Shown here: positions 36,796 through 45,898 of the stretch, piece by piece
How the letters are laid out: each line of letters opens with the position of its first letter
How positions within the stretch are numbered: position 1 is the stretch's first letter
Source: Mytilus galloprovincialis
Taxonomy: Eukaryota > Mollusca > Bivalvia > Mytilida > Mytilidae
Length of the DNA: 64,000 bases
NCBI RefSeq assembly: GCF_965363235.1
Contig: NC_134851.1
Location: 37,724,321-37,788,320 of the forward strand
Reading direction: 5' to 3'
Notes under the pieces: model-generated
Told to the model about the DNA's origin: nothing
Seen by the model: the letters and a program-made list of their open reading frames with translations, nothing else
The model's database searches: none
Translations under genes and position numbers: made by a program

Positions 36796-37215
36796 ACTGT
36801 AAGGGTACAATTGAAGAGTGTAATCAATAAAACTGTAAATGCAATAACCTAAATAAACAACAAATGCAAAACAGAAATTTTAAACAAAATACCGCATAAA
36901 CCTGTACTACTTTTAACAGATGACCATGAATTTTGTCCCATTGAAACAAAACACTCATCTGATTTTCGCATATTTAAGACAAACAAGTAATCGAGCTCAA
37001 TCTATTGGAGGCAAACTGTTGTTACTTTTGTGGCGATCATTTGTTGTAAATGTGTTTGTATTAATTTGTTGGTGTCCCATCTCATTTTAGCTTTTTTGGC
37101 TTGTAGCTTTTATTTCACTCATCTTTTTTTCTTCCCATGTCAGCACCCAAGTTTATTCTAGATTTCATTGTATCGACCTCAGTTAGCCTGTTCTTGGAAA
37201 ACAAACCATGATGAT

Positions 37216-37635
37216 AACACCATGACAAATAAGAGAGAAAGAGAACACCATGACAAATAAGAGAGAAAGATAACACCATGACAAATAAGAGAGAAAGATA
37301 ACACCATGACAAATAAGAGAGAAAGAGAACACCATGACAAATAAGAGAGAAAGATAACACCATGACAAATAAGAGAGAAAGATAACGCCATGACAAATAA
37401 GAGAGAAAGAGAACACCATGACAAATAAGAGAGAAAGAGAACACCATGACAAATAAGAGAGAAAGATAACACCATGACAAATAAGAGAGAAAGATAACAC
37501 CATGACAAATAAGAGAGAAAGAGAACACCATGACAAATAAGAGAGAAAGAGAACACCATGACAAATAAGAGAGAAAGATAACACCATGACAAATAAGAGA
37601 GAAAGATAACACCATGACAAATAAGAGAGAAAGAT
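37216..37635. repeat. 28-bp minisatellite, 15 copies
   Basis: The unit is 'aacaccatgacaaataagag' followed by 'agaaagat', repeated 15 times with almost no change apart from an alternation of 'gataac' and 'gagaac'; one unit reads 'aacgccatg'. The unit matches 'aacgccatggctaaaatgaa' plus the next bases in dispersed family 2 (14510-14540). It is followed at once by the rest of family 2 (37636-37740). Because 28 is one more than a multiple of three, all three minus-strand frames stay open and read the same 28-residue hydrophobic period. These frames are repeat artefacts, not proteins. Confidence 0.93.
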
Positions 37636-37740
37636 CAGACAAACAACAGCATACAAAACAAAACATAGAAAACAAATGACAGAGCGACATGAGCCTAACT
37701 AATCACAGGTGCCCTGAAATGGTATCCTGCTCCACACTAT
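37636..37740 (+). repeat. dispersed family 2 copy, 3' part
   Basis: Continues directly from the minisatellite: 'cagacaaacaacagcataca', 'gacagagcgacatgagccta' and 'ggtatcctgctccacact'. Together with the minisatellite it forms one family 2 copy with an expanded interior. Confidence 0.65.
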
Positions 37741-38224
37741 TCCTGTATGTACATGTTAAAATCAGGAACTTCGTTATGGTCTCTTTTATGTCATTTTAAT
37801 TTGAGCCGATCATTTTCAGATGAAGCATTTTTTTAATTACTTGCGCAATATATTTGGCTGTAAATATTCTACGAGGAACGTTTTGTTAGCCTTTTAGTGG
37901 TACATTTTTCTTAAATCCGTTTTAAGCAGTTGTTGAAAACTTTTTAAATTTTGTAAGTCGGTGTGGTGTATCATGATCTAAAAATATACAGTGTATGTCT
38001 CTGGTCTTTGTATCAATTGCTGGCATCGGATATCTATGGGGAGTTTATTAATTTTCAGCAGCGGTGTTCAGTAATTAATACGCAATTTTTTTGTTGTCCA
38101 TGTAAACAGTTGCCGATCAGGACTGACCAGACTAATGGATTTCAACTTCTGTTGAAAAGTATTTAGAGTTAAGTGCACAATGTTTTAAGTTTGTTTTGGG
38201 TTGTATTCTCAGATATCCTCGATC

Positions 38225-38895
38225 TCAAATTGTGTAGGTGAAGAGTGTATTTGTCTGTCCCAAGTCAGGAAACCGTAATTCAGTGATTGTCGTTTGCTTC
38301 TGTATATCAAGATTGTATTTTGGTCATTGTTTTATTTCAATCTAAAGCAGGCCGTTAGTTTTTTCATTTGTCAGGGGTCTTTTTTTTTATCTTACAGTGC
38401 GGTTTGTGTTTTGATCATTGTTGAAGGCCGCAAAGTGACCTATTGTTGTTAAATTCTATGTCATTTGTCTCCGATGCAGCACAGGTGCTTGAGGACAGGA
38501 TCCTGTATGAGCCCCATATAGTCCCTCCCCCCCCCCCTTTTTTTTTTTTTTTTAATCATTTATCTCAGATTTTTCGATATATATCACTTATTTGTACCAT
38601 ATATATACTAATATACCATATTTATACTCTAAATATGCATGTTTACTATCAACGTGAATCTCGACTATTCGCTCTATAGTCGAGATTCACGTTGATAGTA
38701 AACATGCATATTTAGAGTATAAATATGGTATATTAGTATATATATGGTACAAATAAGTGATATATATCGAAAAATCTGAGATAAATGATTAAAAAAAAAA
38801 AAAAAAAAAAGGGGGGAGGGACTATATAGGGCTCATACAGGATCCTGTCCTCAAGCACCTGTGCGATGCAGTAGTCTTATTGGCGATCATACTTT
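38225..38895 (-). repeat. dispersed family 1 copy, split by a MITE
   Basis: The 38225-38471 part contains 'ctgtcccaagtcaggaaacc' and 'gttgaaggccgcaaagtgac'. The element resumes at 38872 with 'tagtcttattggcgatcata'. The interruption is the palindromic element at 38480-38863. Confidence 0.65.
38480..38863. mobile_element. 384-bp palindromic MITE with 8-bp target duplication (hAT-like)
   Basis: The element starts 'cacaggtgcttgaggacagg' and ends with the exact complement. The two arms of about 190 bases pair almost perfectly around a 7-base loop at 38669-38675 and differ mainly in a homopolymer run (T/C left, A/G right). The sequence 'cgatgcag' is repeated exactly at 38472-38479 and 38864-38871. 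An 8-bp duplication and an end starting CA fit the hAT superfamily. There is no coding capacity, so it would move only with a transposase supplied from elsewhere. The near-identity of the arms suggests a young insertion or a structure maintained by gene conversion. Confidence 0.88.
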
Positions 38896-39134
38896 AACGT
38901 TCTTTACACATACAAATATAGCTAGATGATCAAGGTGAACGACCATTTGATATTCTGGGGGGGGGGGGGGGGGGGGTAGGAATCTTTTCGGATTGATCAT
39001 TGATAATTTAATGTCAACTCGGTTGCTACAGTAACACTGGCTTCCTACCAGGACAACTTAATATCTTTTTCAAGTCCTCCTGCGCCCCTCACCTTCAAGA
39101 AATCAAATCAGATTCATTCAATCATCGAATCTTA

Positions 39135-39797
39135 GGTAGCAATAAACAGTTAGGAAAAAATAATAAAATTTGCCCTTATGAATTTTACCATTCCCTTTTC
39201 ATTGCTTTCTTGCAATATCAAGCTTACTGTTTGTGTCATATATGGTCATATGTATGTAATCAGAATCTTTCATAGATTTTATTTCCAGTATATAAAATGG
39301 TAAAATATAATTTCTTTTTGGTGTATCCATGGCAACAATCTGCATTTATTTGTTATTAAATATTGCAAAAAAGGGGGGAAAGATGTCACATATTTCCCCA
39401 ATATTTGACTAAAAGTAGAATTTCAATTTCTTGAAGTAATACCTTTTCTGAAACTGTGTACATATATCATTCAGCAAATCCAATGAAAATCATATGTCTT
39501 TCATCTCATTTTTTTGTAAAATTGCCTCAAAAACTTCGTGTAGAAAAAGAGTGTTTGTAAACAGTACATTAATTTCTGGACCGATGGCCGGTCTAGCTAT
39601 GAAAATACGGACTGTCAAATAGAAAACAGCCCATAAAACATGTAAAAAATAATCTTGATGCCCTTATAAACCACCTTTGAAGGCTAAATTAGCACTCATC
39701 TGTCTAAAAATGAATTTTATTTCACAATAACTTTCCTATTTGAAAAATCCACAGGGGCCATAATGCGAAACTAAACTCCTAACTGTGTATTGCTACC
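39135..39797 (+). repeat. terminal segment of the composite, copy 1
   Basis: 663 bases with termini 'ggtagcaata' and 'tattgctacc'. It is nearly identical to 42022-42664; the main difference is about 20 extra bases near the start ('ataataaaatttgccc...') and a few substitutions. It contains the GC-richer motif 'accgatggccggtctagcta'. Confidence 0.85.
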
Positions 39798-42017
39798 TTA
39801 ATAGTAAATATTTTTTTCAAATTCTCCCTTTTAACTTATTTTCTGAGTTCTGCTAGCTAAAACGAGTAAATTGGCCTTTTATTTTTGAAAATTGGTTGAG
39901 TAATGAATATTTTATGAAGGTTAGCAGTTGACACTGAAACGCGACAAAAACTGATTTTAAGAAAGGTGCCAAGTCAAAGTGTAAAATCTTGTCTCTACCT
40001 CAATGTTTAGCCAAATCTTAAAAATTGTACCTCTTTTGTCAGTTTTTTAATGTTGAATATCATAATAAGATCTCTGATGATGCACCATTGTACAAAATTG
40101 AGCAATTTTAAGCATAAAAATATTAATCTTTATGCTTATTGCATACCAAAGACTTGATTAAAAACTTGGTGATAGGGAATCAATTTCTTACATCTGATTT
40201 AACTATACATCTAATATATGCCAAAATGTAACATGAAATCTTGATAAAAACAATAATATGATATATTCGCAAGAAAAAAAACCAACGCGTTCAATACTTG
40301 GGCTACTACATGCAGCCCAATCCATCAGAAGCAAGCGTTAAGCCGATAGAGTACAAATATAAGCCTAGTGTCAAAATGTCTAATTTTGGTTGCTAAGGAC
40401 TGTAAACAATAAAATTGACACATATTGTCATTGTTAAACACTTAATTTACTCAGAAGTTGATTTTTAATCTAAATTTTAATAGATTTGTGGCATGAAAAG
40501 TCTTAAATTATACAATTCTGAGCTTGGTAAGTATGCCTTAATAGTAAATATTTTTTTCAAATTCTCCCTTTTAACTTATTTTCTGAGTTCTGCTAGCTAA
40601 AACGAGTAAATTGGCCTTTTATTTTTGAAAATTGGTTGAGTAATGAATATTTCATGAAGGTTAGCAGTTGACACTGAAACGCGACAAAAACTGATTTTAA
40701 GAAAGGTGCCAAGTCAAAGTGTAAAATCTTGTCTCTACCTCAATGTTTAGCCAAATCTTAAAAATTGTACCTCTTTTGTCAGTTTTTTAATGTTGAATAT
40801 CATAATAAGATCTCTGATGATGCACCATTGTACAAAATTGAGCAATTTTAAGCATAAAAATATTAATCTTTATGCTTATTGCATACCAAAGACTTGATTA
40901 AAAACTTGGTGATAGGGAATCAATTTCTTACATCTGATTTAACTATACATCTAATATATGCCAAAATGTAACATGAAATCTTGATAAAAACAATAATATG
41001 ATATATTCGCAAGAAAAAAAACCAACGCGTTCAATACTTGGGCTACTACATGCAGCCCAATCCATCAGAAGCAAGCGTTAAGCCGATAGAGTACAAATAT
41101 AAGCCTAGTGTCAAAATGTCTAATTTTGGTTGCTAAGGACTGTAAACAATAAAATTGACACATATTGTCATTGTTAAACACTTAATTTACTCAGAAGTTG
41201 ATTTTTAATCTAAATTTTAATAGATTTGTGGCATGAAAAGTCTTAAATTATACAATTCTGAGCTTGGTAAGTATGCCTTAATAGTAAATATTTTTTTCAA
41301 ATTCTCCCTTTTAACTTATTTTCTGAGTTTTGCTAGCTAAAACGAGTAAATTGGCCTTTTATTTTTGAAAATTGGTTGAGTAATGAATATTTTATGAAGG
41401 TTAGCAGTTGACACTGAAACGCGACAAAAACTGATTTTAAGAAAGGTGCCAAGTCAAAGTGTAAAATCTTGTCTCTACCTCAATGTTTAGCCAAATCTTA
41501 AAAATTGTACCTCTTTTGTCAGTTTTTTAATGTTGAATATCATAATAAGATCTCTGATGATGCACCATTGTACAAAATTGAGCAATTTTAAGCATAAAAA
41601 TATTAATCTTTATGCTTATTGCATACCAAAGACTTGATTAAAAACTTGGTGATAGGGAATCAATTTCTTACATCTGATTTAACTATACATCTAATATATG
41701 CCAAAATGTAACATGAAATCTTGATAAAAACAATAATATGATATATTCGCAAGAAAAAAAACCAACGCGTTCAATACTTGGGCTACTACATGCAGCCCAA
41801 TCCATCAGAAGCAAGCGTTAAGCCGATAGAGTACAAATATAAGCCTAGTGTCAAAATGTCTAATTTTGGTTGCTAAGGACTGTAAACAATAAAATTGACA
41901 CATATTGTCATTGTTAAACACTTAATTTACTCAGAAGTTGATTTTTAATCTAAATTTTAATAGATTTGTGGCATGAAAAGTCTTAAATTATACAATTCTG
42001 AGCTTGGTAAGTATGCC
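39798..42017 (+). repeat. three tandem copies of a 740-bp unit
   Basis: Units begin 'ttaatagtaaatattttttt' at 39798, 40538 and 41278 and end 'gagcttggtaagtatgcc'. The three differ at only a couple of positions, for example 'atttcatgaagg' in unit 2 and 'gagttttgct' in unit 3. No open frame of note. Near-identity means very recent amplification or frequent homogenisation; assembly duplication cannot be excluded by eye. Confidence 0.93.
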
Positions 42018-42021
42018 ATAA

Positions 42022-42664
42022 GGTAGCAATAAACAGTTAGGAAAAAAAATTTTACCATTCCCTTTTCATTGCTTTCTTGCAATATCAAGCTTACTGTTTG
42101 TGTCATATATGGGCATATGTATGTAATCAGAATCTTTCATAGATTTTATTTCCAGTATATAAAATGGTAAAATATAATTTCTTTTTGGTGTATCCATGGC
42201 AACAATCTGCATTTATTTGTTATTAAATATTGCAAAAAAGGGGGGAAAGATGTCACATATTTCCCCAATATTTGACTAAAAGTAGAATTTCAATTTCTTG
42301 AAGTAATACCTTTTCTTAAACTGTGTACATATATCATTCAGCAAATCCAATGAAAATCATATGTCTTTCATCTCATTTTTTTGTAAAATTGCCTCAAAAA
42401 CTTCGTGTAGAAAAAGAGTGTTTGTAAACAGTACATTAATTTCTGGACCGATGGCCGGTCTAGCTATGAAAATACGGACTGTCAAATAGAAAACAGCCCA
42501 TAAAACATGTAAAAAATAATCTTGATGCCCTTATAAACCACCTTTGAAGGCTAAATTAGCACTCATCTGTATAAAAATGAATTTTATTTCACAATAACTT
42601 TCCTATTTGAAAAATCCACAGGGGCCATAATGCGAAACTAAACTCCTAACTGTGTATTGCTACC
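42022..42664 (+). repeat. terminal segment of the composite, copy 2
   Basis: 643 bases matching 39135-39797 in the same orientation. It is preceded by 'ataa' rather than 'tta'. See the composite element entry for the structure. Confidence 0.85.
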
Positions 42665-42667
42665 TTA

Positions 42668-43033
42668 GCTACAAACAAATTTCTTCATAAAATTAAGATT
42701 TATGATAATCCAAATTGTACTTTTTGTAATAGAGAAATTGAAACATTAGAACATTTATTTTGGGAATGTGAACATACACAATTATTATTAGAACAGATTG
42801 AAAATTGGTTTCTGACCAATGGAATTAGTGTACTTTTTACACAAGAAGTTTTTTTGTTTGGTAACTCTGCAAAAATATCAAAAGGCAATGCAGAAAATAC
42901 TATTTTTCTTACCATAAAGCAATATATTTATAATTCTAGATGTTTTAAAAAAATTCTTACATTAAACTCAGTAAAAGAAAAGATGAAATATGTAAATATG
43001 TGTATGCAATGGACAAAAATATTGCTATGAAAA
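42668..43033 (+). pseudogene. LINE ORF2 carboxyl end with CCHC-type zinc knuckle
   Basis: In frame from 42668 the sequence encodes ATNKFLHKIKIYDNPNCTFC followed by NREIETLEHLFWEC, the C-x2-C-x(11)-H-x4-C type knuckle found at the end of many LINE reverse transcriptase proteins. About 100 further residues follow. The frame ends in an early TGA near 43026. The next frame continues with NIAMKNKCEHQFLREWN, typical of the final residues of such proteins, so there is one frameshift near 43000. This is a fragment with no reverse transcriptase core and cannot be functional. Confidence 0.75.
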
Positions 43034-43146
43034 ACAAATGTGAACATCAGTTTCTCAGAGAATGGAATGTTTTTGATATAATACTTAGTTAAATACAAAA
43101 ATGTATATACTTTACATTCAATATTATACATGTTATAAATGAAAAT

Positions 43147-43848
43147 ACTCACTCACTCACTCACTCACTCACTCACTCACTCACTCACTCACTCACTCAC
43201 TCACTCACTCACTCACTCACTCACTCACTCACTCACTCACTCACTCACTCACTCACTCACTCACTCACTCACTCACTCACTCACTCACTCACTCACTCAC
43301 TCACTCACTCACTCACTCACTCACTCACTCACTCACTCACTCACTCACTCACTCACTCACTCACTCACTCACTCACTCACTCACTCACTCACTCACTCAC
43401 TCACTCACTCACTCACTCACTCACTCACTCACTCACTCACTCACTCACTCACTCACTCACTCACTCACTCACTCACTCACTCACTCACTCACTCACTCAC
43501 TCACTCACTCACTCACTCACTCACTCACTCACTCACTCACTCACTCACTCACTCACTCACTCACTCACTCACTCACTCACTCACTCACTCACTCACTCAC
43601 TCACTCACTCACTCACTCACTCACTCACTCACTCACTCACTCACTCACTCACTCACTCACTCACTCACTCACTCACTCACTCACTCACTCACTCACTCAC
43701 TCACTCACTCACTCACTCACTCACTCACTCACTCACTCACTCACTCACTCACTCACTCACTCACTCACTCACTCTCACACTCACACTCACACTCACACTC
43801 ACACTCACTCACTCACTCACTCACTCACTCACTCACTCACTCACTCAC

Positions 43849-43884
<36 letters not shown>

Positions 43885-43918
43885 ACTCACTCACTCACTC
43901 TCTCTCTCTCTCTCTCTC
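43147..43918 (+). repeat. (ACTC)n microsatellite, about 770 bp
   Basis: A perfect 'actc' run of about 620 bases is followed by interrupted stretches with 'cactca' and 'ctctct' variants. It sits between the LINE ORF end and its A-rich tail (43919-44084), so it may have grown from a simple repeat in the LINE 3' end. The long apparent Leu-Thr-His-Ser frame is an artefact of the tetranucleotide. Confidence 0.97.
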
Positions 43919-44659
43919 ATATTTGTATTTAAAAAAAAAATTTAAAAAAAATGGCTTCCTAATAGACAGTTGTTTTGATTAGATAATATCTATAGATTTA
44001 TATATTATATATTGCTATTATATTTGTGTATATTATGTTGTAAATTGGAAGTTATAAATAATAAAAATTAAAAATTAAAAAAAAAAGAAATCAAATGGCT
44101 GTCCCCTTAAATCTTGATATGGGGAAAAATCAACAGACAAAAGATTATTGTTGAAGACTATATAAAATATTGCCTTCCAAGTCTCCTTTCATTATTTTAT
44201 TATTTACTTTGCCCTATTACAATTTACTGATGTTTAACTAACAAAAGAAAATTAACATGTTTAAACTTCAGTGAAAAAAAAAGCATTTTCAAATATTTTT
44301 TCAACTCTTTAAAAACAAACAATACTATGAAAGTTTTATTTTTTGTTAGCTAAACAGAACTAAATGATTTTGTTTTAATGTCTTTTTTTCAAACTAAACA
44401 TCACAATTTTTATTTTTTTATTTTTTTGTTTTTGTTTTAAACTTAACAAATTAACAAAATACAAAATTGATTTCCAATGCAATGACTAAGTTTGTTAATA
44501 TATACAAAGTTCCTAGCTCTACAAGTCCGCTATTCTTGAAATGTACAATTGGTGAATGATTTATATGAATGATACAAGCGGTAATCGCTAAGCAATGATA
44601 AATGGTTTTTATGAATGATTGTAGCGATAATCGCTGAGCACACCTATCACTAACCGTCA

Positions 44660-45898
44660 TTATTTGAAATGACTCAACAGATAGTTGTAGTCATAGTTAT
44701 TTGTATTCAAACCAAGAGCATTGCCGATATTGATCAGTTTAGCTTTGGCTGTTTCCAAGTTCTTGTCCATGACAGCAATGTTTGCAAATGGTTCCTCATC
44801 ATTTTCACTACCACATTCGTCTAATGACGGCTCCAGCTGGTTATATCTGACAACATTTTCAGAAACCAACGCATTTAAGAATTTCAAGCTGTTTGGATTT
44901 TTTAATTGTTGTTTGTGTACGGACGACAGACACATCATTCCCATCAGAGTGCATTTAGGTTGCACATTTGAGATTACTGGTCTGATACCCAAAGAAACCA
45001 TGAAAGCGTAGAGTAAAAGATCATGCCCGTAGCAAGTCTTGATCCAGTCCCGGAGATAGAAACCTCCCATTCTAGCATTGATCTCAATTAACTTTGGTCC
45101 TGTTTTTGTCATTTTCATTTCAACGTTGAACACTCCAGTTACGAGTCCGATTTCCGTACAACACTGATATGCAGATGTTATAAGCTGCCCTCTCCTATCT
45201 AATGGTAGGCATGTTGGCAGCAAGGCTGCTGTTTCTGTGTAAGACCCTTTCCTACATGGTCCATTATCCGAGATAAATGCACCAATAAGCTGCCTCTGGA
45301 ATATAATGATATCTATGTCGTGTTCTGTACCATCAATTCTCTCCATCAGCATAATGTCGTTACCGTGACCGAGCCCAACACCAGGGTGATCTTCGTCGTT
45401 CTGGAGAATTGATGATAATTGTTGCCATATATTAATACACTCAACACGGTCTGCGACAGGTTTGACCCCAACGCCACTTGATCCATATTCCAATTTTAAT
45501 ACAGCAGGTAGTCTAATCTTTTCCAAAGCCTTGTCGACGTCTTCTTCACTTTTGATAGAACAGCAGATACTGGAATACAGATGAGATCTCGGGAAATGAG
45601 GTATATCGCCGGTTCTTGACCGTAACACGTTTTGTGTCCAACTTTTCCTTTTAGCAATTTGGGCTGGTTGTTTTCCTGGACCATTCAATTTAAGCATGTC
45701 ACATATTGTTGCGGCTAAGGGACCACAATCCTCCCAAAAGGTAACGCACCCATCGACATCTATTCCTTTGTCTTTAAGAATTTTAATAATGGCTGTAGCA
45801 TGTTCTTCGTCTTGTTTATGGTCGAGAAAATCGTACTGAATGAATTTTGTGCACCTCGATGCACCAAAGCATGACTGATTCGGTTCAACAAGAACAAC
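44660..45898 (-). CDS. CARNS1: CARNS1-like copy 2, last exon (ATP-grasp domain)
   Basis: Acceptor 'tttttag' before 45898 and the stop at 44660-44662. It codes 412 residues including TGDIPHFPRSHLY, LEYGSSGVGVKPV, GTEHDIDIIIFQRQ and LIEINARMGG. It aligns over its whole length with 20538-21788, including LDRRGQLITSAYQCCTEIGL. Confidence 0.92.
   Translation of the reverse strand, partial: VVLVEPNQSCFGASRCTKFIQYDFLDHKQDEEHATAIIKILKDKGIDVDGCVTFWEDCGPLAATICDMLKLNGPGKQPAQIAKRKSWTQNVLRSRTGDIPHFPRSHLYSSICCSIKSEEDVDKALEKIRLPAVLKLEYGSSGVGVKPVADRVECINIWQQLSSILQNDEDHPGVGLGHGNDIMLMERIDGTEHDIDIIIFQRQLIGAFISDNGPCRKGSYTETAALLPTCLPLDRRGQLITSAYQCCTEIGLVTGVFNVEMKMTKTGPKLIEINARMGGFYLRDWIKTCYGHDLLLYAFMVSLGIRPVISNVQPKCTLMGMMCLSSVHKQQLKNPNSLKFLNALVSENVVRYNQLEPSLDECGSENDEEPFANIAVMDKNLETAKAKLINIGNALGLNTNNYDYNYLLSHFK

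Larger units (their letters stand above)
39135..42664. mobile_element. 3.53-kb PIF/Harbinger-like composite element
   Basis: It starts 'ggtagcaataaacagttagg' and ends with the inverted 'cctaactgtgtattgctacc'. It is flanked by TTA on each side (39132-39134 and 42665-42667), fitting the TWA target duplication of PIF/Harbinger elements. The structure is one 663-bp segment (39135-39797), three 740-bp repeats (39798-42017), then a second copy of the first segment (42022-42664) in the same orientation. Each end segment has its own inverted termini, so each alone looks like a complete small element. There is no transposase frame. Confidence 0.75.
39109..44084 (+). mobile_element. 5'-truncated LINE with exact 12-bp target duplication
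   Basis: The 12-mer 'aagaaatcaaat' occurs at 39097-39108 and again at 44085-44096, just after an A-rich tail, as expected for a non-LTR retrotransposon insertion. The retained LINE body is 23 bases at 39109-39131, the last part of ORF2 (42668 onward), a short 3' segment, a long 'actc' microsatellite and an A-rich tail. The remainder (39135-42664) is a later DNA-transposon insertion. Removing that insertion and one TTA joins the two halves of the ORF in frame. Confidence 0.78.

Noticed and set aside
37115..37690. Three overlapping minus-strand frames with a hydrophobic 28-residue repeat
   Set aside because: They come from a 28-bp minisatellite whose length makes all three frames identical; the flanks are a non-coding dispersed repeat.
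39135..42664. LTR retrotransposon (two direct terminal repeats)
   Set aside because: The terminal repeats do not start TG or end CA, they have inverted termini, there is no primer binding site or polyprotein, and the duplication is TTA, as for PIF/Harbinger.
43139..43945. Long open frame of repeated Leu-Thr-His-Ser
   Set aside because: It is only the translation of an (ACTC)n microsatellite; no protein evidence.
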